Shown here one piece after another: positions 38,205 through 47,299 of a stretch of DNA of 64,000 bases. Every line of letters starts with the position of its first letter. Position 1 is the first letter of the stretch. The notes under the pieces are model-generated. The model saw only the letters and a list, made by a program, of their open reading frames with translations. It was not told where the DNA came from and did not search any database. Made by a program: the position numbers and the translations under genes. Source of the DNA: Marthasterias glacialis (taxonomy: Eukaryota; Echinodermata; Asteroidea; Forcipulatida; Asteriidae); contig OU452223.1 in NCBI GenBank assembly GCA_911728455.2, positions 15,437,302 through 15,501,301 of the forward strand, read 5' to 3'.

Positions 38205-40088
38205 CTGCAAACAAAATAAGATAGACTGTATTCAACATTTTGTCAAATCTTCATTTCTGAAAATAGCAAAGAATTGTAAAGTACCAAATTGTAATCTGAG
38301 AATTGTAAAACAATTAGGTTTGCAGGTTTTTGAGGGACTGGATAACATGTTCTTTGGAAAGAAAACACAGCATGAGATTGAAAACATTGGCTTGGAAAAA
38401 AATTTAGATTTTAGAAATCATTAGGCAAGTTTCTGAGGGATTGCAAAACATGAGCTCAGGCAAAATTATTTAAGAGATGGCATGGCAAGTTTTAAGGGAC
38501 TGGACAGCATGTGGATTGGCAAAATTTAACAGACGTCAGAAGATCGACTTGGGAACAATTTGAGTGTTGAAACATCAAAAGATTGGCAACTTGCTGAGGG
38601 ACTGCAGAACATGAGCCTCAAGGAACCTTTAGAGACGACACAGCTTGGAAAAAGTCTAGATTTTAAAAATCATTAGGTTGTCAAATTTAGGGCTTGGACA
38701 ACATGAGATGATACATCAGCTCGGAAACAATTTGAGAGTTAGAAAAACGTAGATTGCAAAGTTTTTTGAGGCACTGGACAAAAATAACTTGTGAGACTTT
38801 AAGAGGTAGCATGACATTAGCTTGGGAACAGTTTCAAAAAGTTGGCAGGTTTCTACAAGACTTGACAACATGAGCCTGAAAAAAATTCAAGAGAAGGAAC
38901 AACATCTGGTTGGGAACAATTTGAGAATTCAAAAATTATTAGGTTGGCAAGTTTTGAGGGATTGGACAATATGAGCCTTAAGAAAATTTTAAGAGATGGC
39001 ATAACATCAGCTTGAAACGATTTGACAGTTGAAAAATCATTAGATTGGCAAGTTTTGAGGGACTGGACAACATCAGAATCAAGAAAATTTAAGACACAGC
39101 ACATCGGCTCGGGAACAATTTGGCTGTTGTCAAATCATACCGTCGCCAAGATTTTCAAGAAAAAATACAACTTGAGCCTTAACAAAATTTTTACTGACAG
39201 CAATAAAAAATCAGCTTTGGAACAATTTGAGAGTTGAAAATTCATTAGATTTGAGGAACTGTATGACAAGAGACTCGGGGAAAATAAGGAAACGGCACAT
39301 CAGCATGGGAAAAATTTGAGAGTGCAAAAACCATTAGGTCGCCAGTTTTAAGGGAGTGGAGAACATGAACCTTGTTAAAATTTAGGAGACAGCACAACAT
39401 TGACTTGGGAACTATTTGAGAGTTGAAAAAACAAAAGGTTGGTAAGTTTCTAAGGGACTAGACAACATGAGCCTAAAAATGTTAGAGGTCCTGCATATCT
39501 AAGAGACAGCACAACATCGGCTTGGGAAAAATTTGAGAGTGCAATAACCATTACCGGGAAGCTCGCCAAATTTTTTAGGGGACTGGATAACAAGTACCTT
39601 GTTGAAATTTAAGAGACAGCACACATTGGCAGGGGCACAATTTGAGTGCTGGAAAATCAAAAAGTTGGCAACTCTCCAAGACGCTTGACAATATAAGCTT
39701 GAAAAAAAATTAAGAAAATAAAACAACATCAGCTTGTGAACCATTTGATCGTTGAAAAATCATTAGGTTGGCAAGATTTTGAGGGACCGGACAACATGTA
39801 CTACAGGAAAAATTTAAGAGACACAAAATCAGAAGACAAGAGTATAACATCAACTTGATAACAAGTTGAGTTTTGGAACTAGAAGGTTGTAAAGCTTTTG
39901 AAGGACTGGACAACATATGCCACAAGAAAATTTAAGAGACAGCACAACATCAACTAGTTTGCTAAGTGGTTTTAAAGGATTGAAAAACATGACCTTTGGA
40001 AAATTTCGTAGACAACATAACATCCACTTGAGAACAGCTTGGGAAGTAATGAGTCAATGCTAGCACATGATGAAATATTTTTACGTAC

Positions 40089-40241
40089 CCATTCCGGTAA
40101 TCAAAAGAGCTTGGTGCTTATCAGTTCTGCAACCCTGTAGGATGTTCCTTGAATAGTGAATAGTCATCAGCAATTTCTCCAACTCTAAACACTCCTGGAT
40201 CCGCAACTGGTCAATTCTTGAAGAAGGTCAATGTTTCTTAT
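40089..40241 (-). other. Exon-like module B, truncated copy 4
   Basis: Only 153 nt remain between the acceptor and a GTACGT donor. An internal deletion after IRNIDLLQE shifts the frame, so this copy is broken. Confidence 0.45.
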
Positions 40242-40459
40242 CTAATAAAGAAATAAACAAAGTGTAATGTGTGATGAAGAAAAACTTAAGAATCGGCTTG
40301 AGAACAATTTGACGGTTTAAAAAAACATTAGATGGCCAAGTTTTTAAAGATGCATTTCCATGAGCAAACGAATTTAAAAAAGAAAAATATAAAAAACAAA
40401 GAATTCTGATATCAGGAACTCGAGATAGAACACTTTCAAGTTTCCGCGGGCATTTGCCG

Positions 40460-41010
40460 ACTTTAATTTGATTGGTTTCCCAGTGGCCAATCAGAAGAAT
40501 CTGCAAGATAATGAATATTCATGATTGTTGTGACCTTTTTTAATATGAACGGGTCGCGGCAGGTCCCCTGCAATGCTCTCAGTCGCTACCGGCCCACACG
40601 GCTCGCTGTGCGCGTACATACAATGTACGTGGTGTATGTACAATGTGCATACATTGAGTGCGCGATCCGAGCGATAAACTAACACCGGCTCTCTGATGCA
40701 AACACACCGGGTGGGTTAGTAGGAGCAGGCCGCCGCTGGTCAATCGACGATCACACGGACGATCGATTGTCGTAGGCTCCTACTGTACATGTACATGTAC
40801 AGTGTTGGGTTTTCTCATTACACCGTGTACAATGTGCACCACACACAACCAACCGGTCGATCGTCATTCAGAAATAACGTTGCTTGAATAGAAACATGAA
40901 TATTCATACACTGTGCTGCTGCAATATATGCAAATGATGTACGTCATCACTCTGAGGATTAAAAGGCTGGGCCAGCCGTTTGCTGAATGATTTCCAGTGT
41001 CTGTTTGTGC
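40460..41010. promoter_or_regulatory. Promoter-like block at the right end of the array
   Basis: A GC-richer block directly beyond the last satellite monomers. It holds an inverted CCAAT pair (tgattgg 40469-40475, ccaatca 40487-40493), two atgaatattcat palindromes (near 40515 and 40897), an octamer atgcaaat (40928-40935), a CRE-like tacgtca (40940-40946) and a TATA-like attaaaag (40958-40965). The octamer-CRE-TATA spacing fits a plus-strand start near 40990; the CCAAT pair could serve leftward transcription into the array. No conserved ORF follows on the plus strand. The promoter assignment is an inference from motifs. Confidence 0.4.
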
Positions 41011-41039
41011 ACGCAGCATTAGAAGGTCTTGGGTGACGT

Positions 41040-41730
41040 CCTGTGAAAGCTCTCTATAGTAAACCTTGTGAACTCAAATTAACATGATTAAGAATCAAAC
41101 TAAACTGAGAGTTAAATAACACTGATTCATAAAAACCAAACATCATTTTACCTTTTTGTTCAAAGGTCATTTATACATGATTGATCGATTCATAAAACAA
41201 AGAACTTCTGTAGGCCTATTTAACTGTTTTACTGCTAACAGTGTTACTCAATCTAATATGGAAAAATATTGTAAATTTAAGTATATAAATGACATCTGTA
41301 AAATAAAATTATTGGAAACAACAGTTTGTCTTAGCATTGTTATTCTTTTAGATTCAGAACCATTTCTTAAAGAATGTGCATACATTGTAACAGTGGTGCA
41401 ATTAAAAATATAACTAAATATCTTACATGGTTTAGATTGTCAATGGTGGGAAAACTTCCCTTGAAATATTTTAGCCTGAAATGCAAAGTAGTTTTTTTTA
41501 GAATTGAGTAAAACAATAACATGTAGTTATGATCTCACGAGTCCAAAATACGACGTATGAAAATAAAAAATAATAATAATAACTGGCTTTATAGGCCTAT
41601 AGCGCCAAATTGCCAAAGGATACAAGGTGTTTCAGTATTTTTTCCTACAAGTTACAGTACGTGGAGTTACGTTTTTTGAAGTATGAGACCTAGTACATAG
41701 CACCATCTAACAGTTTAAAAGGTTCTGTGG
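41040..41730. other. AT-rich intergenic DNA
   Basis: A plus-strand open frame of 85 codons (41156-41413) has no recognisable domain and is probably chance. A short (ataat)n tract lies near 41560. Nothing else is supported. Confidence 0.4.
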
Positions 41731-41734
41731 CACA

Positions 41735-41985
41735 ATCTGCAGCCGATCAAACCAGGAACACCGAGGCGAACCCCTTCTCTTTGCGATAAGTGCACTGGGT
41801 TCTTTTACATGTATGCATTACACAACATACAGGACCTACGGCTTTACCTCCCATCCGAAGGATGAAGCAATAATGGTTAAATGTTGATTAAGGACACAAG
41901 TGTCACGACTGGAACTCCAACCCACACTCTGCTGATCGGAAACACCAGAGCTTGAGTTCGGTTGGCCACGACTGGCCATATAAAA
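41735..41985 (-). mobile_element. tRNA-Leu-derived SINE, second family
   Basis: On the minus strand the head reads tggccaacc...gagcttg with a degraded B-box. It is followed by the body word cttcgg-atgggaggtaaagcc and gaacccagtgcacttatcg, the same arrangement as the plus-strand element at 60052-60330. Several substitutions show it is old. Confidence 0.7.
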
Positions 41986-42019
41986 CATTAATAGTGATGG
42001 GGTTTTTCACTAACTTACA

Positions 42020-42170
42020 GGCCAAATACTTCAAGGAGGCAATGGAGGCAATTGCCTCTGCTGACCCTGGTCATTGCCTTGGTGCCCTTGAAATGTTCAA
42101 ATAGAATGCCCTTTATCCAGAAGAAAATGCCTTGGTGCCCTTGCCCTTTCAAGAACGAAGCAAATAGGCC
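42020..42170 (+). repeat. Dispersed repeat, copy 1
   Basis: The segment beginning acttcaaggaggcaatgg and containing aatgccttggtgcccttgcc is repeated at 46150-46325 in the same orientation, with an extra insertion in the second copy. It is probably a fragment of an old transposon. Confidence 0.75.
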
Positions 42171-42199
42171 TGAACTTGACTCCAATAACCGATTGAGCT

Positions 42200-43230
42200 T
42201 AAACTTTCACAGGTTTGTTACATGTATTTCATGTATGTTGGGTCAGACAAAGTACGGATACTCCTCTGACAAATTGCCAACGTTGGCCTGCCTCTTTTAA
42301 CTGTGCAGTAACTATCATCTCGTTGGGTTTTTGAATGAGCAGATTAATTCCAACCATGAAGTTTTCACACTAATTACATGTAGGAGCTATTTATAGGAAC
42401 ACATCAATATGTACATGTTGGCCCACACAGTAATGGCATAAATTTAACATAAATTAGATTGTTTTTGAAGCGATCCATCCAAGTTGAAGAAAAAGGACAG
42501 GTTTTATATTTATCAAGGACTATATAAAGTTTACCAATCCTCCAGGAAGGACTGTTTGAAAATGAAGTCAAGAACATGACATTCCAAAAGACCCCCCTGA
42601 AATCGCCACTGCTCATTTGGATTACTGCAATCAAAATATTGAAGCATTAATGCATGTACAGTGTATACAGTTTTATAACGCACAAAATCATATAGGAATG
42701 TTGTGCCTTGCATTACATGTACGGTACAGAACATGTACAATGTACTCCCATCAGTTGTTAAAGGAGGTACATGTATTACAAAATTTACATTTATCATGGA
42801 TTTTTTGGAGATCAAATTCATTTCCAAGCTCTGGCGTTCAATAGGCACCATCCAACCAACGCTTAAAAATCATCAAATTAGATGATTTTGTTTCTTTTCA
42901 TAAAGTGGCTATTTTAGTTGGATATTTTCTTGACTCAAAACGGTATGTTTTCTTCCTCCATGGCACTACTATTATAATGAACCAATGAGCTCTCAGATCG
43001 AAAGTAATAAATTTGTTTTTGATAGGCCTATAAATTACAAAACCTATAGCCCTACTTTTTGGACAATCCTAAAAATCCGTATTAAATTTGATTGATCTAA
43101 ATTTAGTAATTTGCTTATGAATTTACATGCAGCTTATTTTTTACTTGACATAAATTTCCTTATTATTAATTTCTCCTGAAATGTTGAATACACATGTACA
43201 TGGATGGTCTTCATTTGATTCCCTGAATTA
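42200..43230. other. Intergenic DNA without a supported gene
   Basis: Short overlapping frames on both strands, rich in tacatgta words. None has a recognisable domain or plausible splice context. Confidence 0.4.
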
Positions 43231-43249
43231 AATCACTCTTTGCATCAAA

Positions 43250-43780
43250 TAACCACAGGATCAGTTGATCCTGTGTTTCACTGTGTTCCATAGCAGTCAG
43301 AGTTTCTATCGAATGTTCGCAAAGTGGGATGAGACTGTGTCTCACTGTGTTCCATTACAGTGTAAGTTGCAGTCACAAGTTTCTATAAAATGATCAGTGG
43401 GTTAATCCTGTGTTGCACCATGGTTTCACTGCAGTTTCTATAATAATATCCACTGGCTTGGTTGATCTTGTGTTTCACTTTGTTCCACAGCAGTCAGAGT
43501 TTCTATAAAATCTTCACAGCGGTGGCATAGCCAAGGGGGTGGGGGCAAAGGGGGCAGGTGCCCCCCCCCCCTGGAACATCTTGCCCCTGCTTGCCACCTG
43601 TCAGCCTCAGGACAGCGTAAAATTTGCTATAATCAGGCAATTTTAACTGAAATTTTCCCCTCTACAAATATCTGTGCCCTTTGCCACCCTTCAAAAAAAG
43701 ATGCCACGCCACTGGTTTACAGGGTGGTTTGATCCTGTGTTTCACCGTGTTCCATAGTAGTCAGAGTTTCTATCAAGTGT
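43250..43780. repeat. Diverged tandem repeat interrupted by a transposon-like insert
   Basis: About five diverged units, recognisable by gatcctgtgtttcac, tgtgttccatagcagtcag and agtttctat, lie just downstream of the thioesterase stop on its strand. The last unit is split by the insert at about 43526-43719. Confidence 0.75.
43526..43719. mobile_element. Short hAT-like MITE remnant
   Basis: Its ends read cggtggcatagccaagg and gccacgccactg, matching the widespread 'cagtggcgtagcc' terminal type of animal hAT-like MITEs. The imperfect 8-bp flanks are cttcacag and gtttacag. The interior is G/C-run rich. It sits inside a tandem-repeat unit, which gives a clear empty-site expectation. Confidence 0.5.
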
Positions 43781-43795
43781 TCAGATGGGTCCAAG

Positions 43796-44497
43796 TTATA
43801 GTTTGCTGACTTCCTTTGGGATTATGATTTTCTCCAGTGCTTGCCTCAAATCATTGGGCAGGTGAAAAACTGGCCGGTTCATCTTGGCATCCACAAAAAC
43901 ATGGACGCAATGTCCAACGGCACAAGCAGTCTGTGAGTGATTAGCAGCGCTGCTGTCCCCTTCGAATAATCCTGCTGTAACAGGCTGTTTGCTGGAGGGA
44001 AGTTGATCGATCACTGTTGCTTGTTCAGGAAAAATAGCGACAGCATAATGGACACTCGAGCGACCGATGTGTGAGACAGACAATCCAGCGAGTGCAACCT
44101 CCGGGAAGCTGATGGGGCTCCTGTAAACACACTTGGTGTCAACCATGTAACCGATGATGCTTGATGTTTTCAAGTCTGTGTTGAGACTGGCGTGGTTTAT
44201 GAGGTAGTGGTTAATAACGCTGTCAAAGTACGAGTAATAAATGACGTTGTTAACGTGTCCATACTGATAATTGTCTGACCATCTGGTCTGGATTGGTAGG
44301 AAATATTTGTAGTATTTTCGTTGCCACTGTTCGTCGTCATTGTTTGTCAAGCTGTTGCTCTTAGTGATCTTGCCGTAGCATCGTCTTAGTGCTACACGAT
44401 GTTTCATTCCTGACGCAGTCCAGCTTTGACTCTTCAGGATGTTTCCAGCAACAACCATCAGCTCGGAGTTATTACACAACATGATCCTTAGATTTGA
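43796..44497 (-). CDS. Hotdog-fold acyl-CoA thioesterase (4HBT/YbgC-like)
   Basis: The 228-codon frame runs from an ATG at 44480-44482 to a TAA at 43796-43798. A pyrimidine tract ending ttttttag just before 44497 suggests the coding exon is preceded by a non-coding exon. Residues 61-95 carry the family signature: TRWSD (catalytic Asp at residue 70) followed by YGHVNNVIYYSYFD at residues 74-87. The family hydrolyses acyl-CoA thioesters; substrate preference cannot be read from sequence. The first 40 residues are basic and lack acidic residues beyond one Glu, which could be a mitochondrial targeting peptide (inference). The whole domain lies in one exon, and the length fits animal members with a transit peptide. 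An insertion with SSKQPVTAGLFEGDSS interrupts the C-terminal half of the domain. No close neighbour shares its pathway. Confidence 0.85.
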   Translation of the reverse strand, partial: SNLRIMLCNNSELMVVAGNILKSQSWTASGMKHRVALRRCYGKITKSNSLTNNDDEQWQRKYYKYFLPIQTRWSDNYQYGHVNNVIYYSYFDSVINHYLINHASLNTDLKTSSIIGYMVDTKCVYRSPISFPEVALAGLSVSHIGRSSVHYAVAIFPEQATVIDQLPSSKQPVTAGLFEGDSSAANHSQTACAVGHCVHVFVDAKMNRPVFHLPNDLRQALEKIIIPKEVSKL

Positions 44498-45219
44498 CTA
44501 AAAAAGATACAAACATGTAACAGTTGAAAATTATATTCCATTTCTAGTTGTGATGATTGTAACCCACTTCCCTGATCTATTATTAGAGGGTTACGATGGA
44601 TGACTGGTCAGGGACCAGAGGATTATGATCATTCATCTAGACATTTGAGGTACACATGTACAAAACTGGGTGTTTTTTAAATAAATTATGGCACCCTTTT
44701 TCCTTTTTATGCATCTTCAAACCTGTTAAATATCAGTTACATTGGCAAAAGTGCTGTATCCGACAGGTTGTACACTATTTCTCAGTCAAAATATTATATT
44801 CTTAACTGCTTATAGAGAGGTACACAGATCACTTAGTGAATTTTATATTGGAGGCCGCATCCTTTTTTTTACTATTTTTTATTTTCGATTTTTTTCCTCA
44901 AAATTTTTTTTTTGATTTTATACTTAGTTTTTACTTACCGATCTTTGAAAATTTGAAACAACAAAACGTGGGTCTGGGAAACACAGAAACCGTATTTTGT
45001 ACGGGGGACTTCCGACTATCGATCGGTGGACTGCATGCTACACCAGCCGCTGCATGCAGGATCAGATCGACGCATGCAGGCGGGGCGGCATGTCTCACAC
45101 CGTGGTGCAACGTGCACGATCATACAAAGCAGCCTTGCTACCATGGGAGCTGAGCACGCCGTATAGAATGGCATGGGAGATCGATCACCTCTGGGAATGG
45201 GGTTGAGCTCCGTGGTTAC

Positions 45220-45500
45220 GATGACAGTTCAACTCGACCGTTGAGACAACTCGACCGATTATCTTGCGGTTTTAAATTTGGTCGAGTTGATTTGACCGAT
45301 TGTTTATCAATAGCATTTGTGTGTCGAGTTGGTCGTCACGCGTCACTGCCGCGTCGCTGCTGCTGACCCACGCATTTAAATCGCCACACATGGGATCAGC
45401 AAACGGATATACCGCAAGTAAAGCGGTGATTTTAAACTGAAAAATTTGTGGTTTTTTTTAAGTAAAATGCTTGGCGGCCATCTTGGAAAAAAATAATAAA
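45220..45500. promoter_or_regulatory. Possible thioesterase upstream region with YY1-type site
   Basis: About 1 kb upstream of the thioesterase exon, this block has ggcggccatcttgg (about 45473-45486), a YY1-type core often found near metazoan transcription starts. It also has four direct or inverted copies of caactcgacc / ggtcgagttg between 45228 and 45335. The link to the thioesterase is an inference. Confidence 0.3.
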
Positions 45501-46140
45501 TAAAAAATAAAAAGGCCCTCATCCTCCTCATTTTGAAAAAACCTGGAGGATCAACTGGTATTTTTTTTTATTTGGCCTAATCATCTGACGTCATGAGTAC
45601 CATAGAGTTATGTACAACAGCGCAATGAGGTCAAAACGGCCTAAGTTTACTGTAAAAAAATTGCTGTGCAAACGCTCTAATAAGCTTGTGACTACATTAT
45701 TAAGATTGCTGCAAGCTCAAACAAGCTTGTAGTTTCCACATCCCACTGCCACTTTGTAAGGGATTTTTCAGATTTTGTAATCGATGGTGGACATTAGTTG
45801 CCTTTTCTTAAATTCCTCCTCAAGGCATTGATAGCTAAAACCCAATTACTAACCTTAAAAAGGAAAATTCAAGCAGGCATTTCATGAACTGTGGCGCACT
45901 CATGCCAAAAGGAACTAAAATGGCATTTAGCGAGTAGTCAAGATCACCATAGACCCCAAAACAGCTATTTTTCAGGATTTCGACCTTTGGTAATATTTCA
46001 AAGTGCCTGTTCCTCTCTTTAGTCTCGAGATACATTCTGTGATCAGGTGACTGTGAACATTTCCGGACAGGTAAAAGGATTACATGTATAAACTGAGCAA
46101 AACTTAACTTGACCCTTTCCTAACCATAGGTGACTTTAGT
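45500..46140. other. Intergenic DNA without a supported gene
   Basis: A minus-strand frame of 66 codons (45835-46035) has no recognisable domain. No repeat structure is visible. Confidence 0.35.
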
Positions 46141-46149
46141 CAACTGCAC

Positions 46150-46325
46150 TAAGGCCCGATACTTCAAGGAGGCAACGGAGGCAATTGCCTCTGTTGTCCC
46201 TGGTCATTGCCTTGCTGCCCTTGAAATGTTCCAATAGAATTACAATTTCCTCATCGAGGTGCCCTTAATCAAGAAGAAAAATGCCTTGGTGCCCTTGCCT
46301 TTTTAAGAACGAAGGAGGCAGGGCT
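46150..46325 (+). repeat. Dispersed repeat, copy 2
   Basis: Second copy of the repeat at 42020-42170, same orientation, with about 25 extra bases in the middle. Confidence 0.75.
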
Positions 46326-46479
46326 GTGCACTCATACCCACTCTTCTTTACCATTGGCCACTTTAGTCATGTTAGTCGATCAAGTTTACACACAAAAAAG
46401 CACTATGGCCTGAGCACAACTTAGGCCAATGTTACAAAGTACAGTTTTGTCCATGTTCACCCTCCATACCCAAGCTTAG

Positions 46480-47288
46480 AATAGACCGATTGCGCGACCA
46501 ATGTTTACATGCCATCACGTGACCTGTAGTGGGTACTACGTCATCTGAGCTGATGGCAAACTACATGTACGTGCAAATACATGTTGTGACCGACAGAGCC
46601 ACATCAACAGTCGGTTTTTAGTAATAATAACACAGTTACTAATCCCTTTTTATTAAAGTTGTATGTTGTGACATTGATTTCAATCATATTACTTGTTCAT
46701 AAGGTACAGTACCAGTATTCTACTACAAAAGAGGTTTATTTTGAGTTATGCACTACCGGCGTCGGACGACAATGTAGCAACCCGCGTGTGATTTTGTTTG
46801 TAATGTAAATCACTATAAAAAAAAAGAGAGAAAAAGGTAAAGAATGTTGAAAATGTGAGCATTTATACCTAGCCTTGCGGAATCTCTAATAGACAACTTA
46901 GAAATCACACAGTTTTTGAAAGCCTTTTCATTGGAAGATTTAAGCTTCAAAACTGTAAAATTCTTGTGTTGTAAAGTGTTTGATCGCGGACGTCTGGCCC
47001 AAATGTTCCATCGTTCAACTATTACTACCACATCGTGAACATATAGTTCCTTATAGAATTTCAAAGACTTCTGGAACTGTCTTTACTGGCTTTTTCAGCC
47101 ACTCGAGGGTCACTGGTACAAATTTTGGAATATTTTTCACAGACTTTGAGAAAAAAAAAACCTTGGTCGAATAACAAATGCCACAATCATCATGTACCAT
47201 ACCGCACTTTTCTATGGAGGACGTTATGTTTGTTTACATTTAATACCCACTACAGGTCACGTGACGTGGGTCGCACAATTGATCTATT
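46480..47288. mobile_element. Non-autonomous DNA transposon with terminal inverted repeats
   Basis: The outer 20 bp at each end match as inverted repeats at 17 of 20 positions (aatagaccgattgcgcgacc against the complement of the right end). A second, longer matched pair lies just inside: tcacgtgacctgtagtggg near 46515 and its complement near 47255. The total length is about 809 bp. Interior frames are short and interrupted, so the element is non-autonomous. A target-site duplication was not identified. Confidence 0.65.
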
Positions 47289-47299
47289 GGAAAGAGAAA

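Larger units (their letters stand above)
7090..40330. repeat. 33-kb diverged satellite array, monomer near 102 bp
   Basis: A degenerate monomer recurs throughout in one orientation. Its landmarks in order are gggactggacaacatgagc, ctcaggaaaatttaagag, acagcacaacatcagctt, gggaacaatttgagagttg and aaaaatcattaggttggc. Measured spacings are near 102 bp (for example 29047 to 29148), with many internal deletions and length variants. Because 102 is a multiple of three, repeat-derived minus-strand frames show a recurring pattern such as FPSRCCAV...LANLMIFQ; none stays open long enough to look like a gene. The array is interrupted by two recurrent exon-like modules, a tRNA-derived SINE, other inserts and several segmental duplications, annotated separately. 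Confidence 0.85.

Noticed and set aside
41156-41413. 85-codon plus-strand frame downstream of the promoter-like block as its target gene
   Set aside because: No recognisable domain, poor start context and AT-rich composition; a chance frame is more likely.
44836-45206. Plus-strand frames of 105 and 69 codons
   Set aside because: They overlap in different frames, are low complexity at the start and have no domain or splice support.
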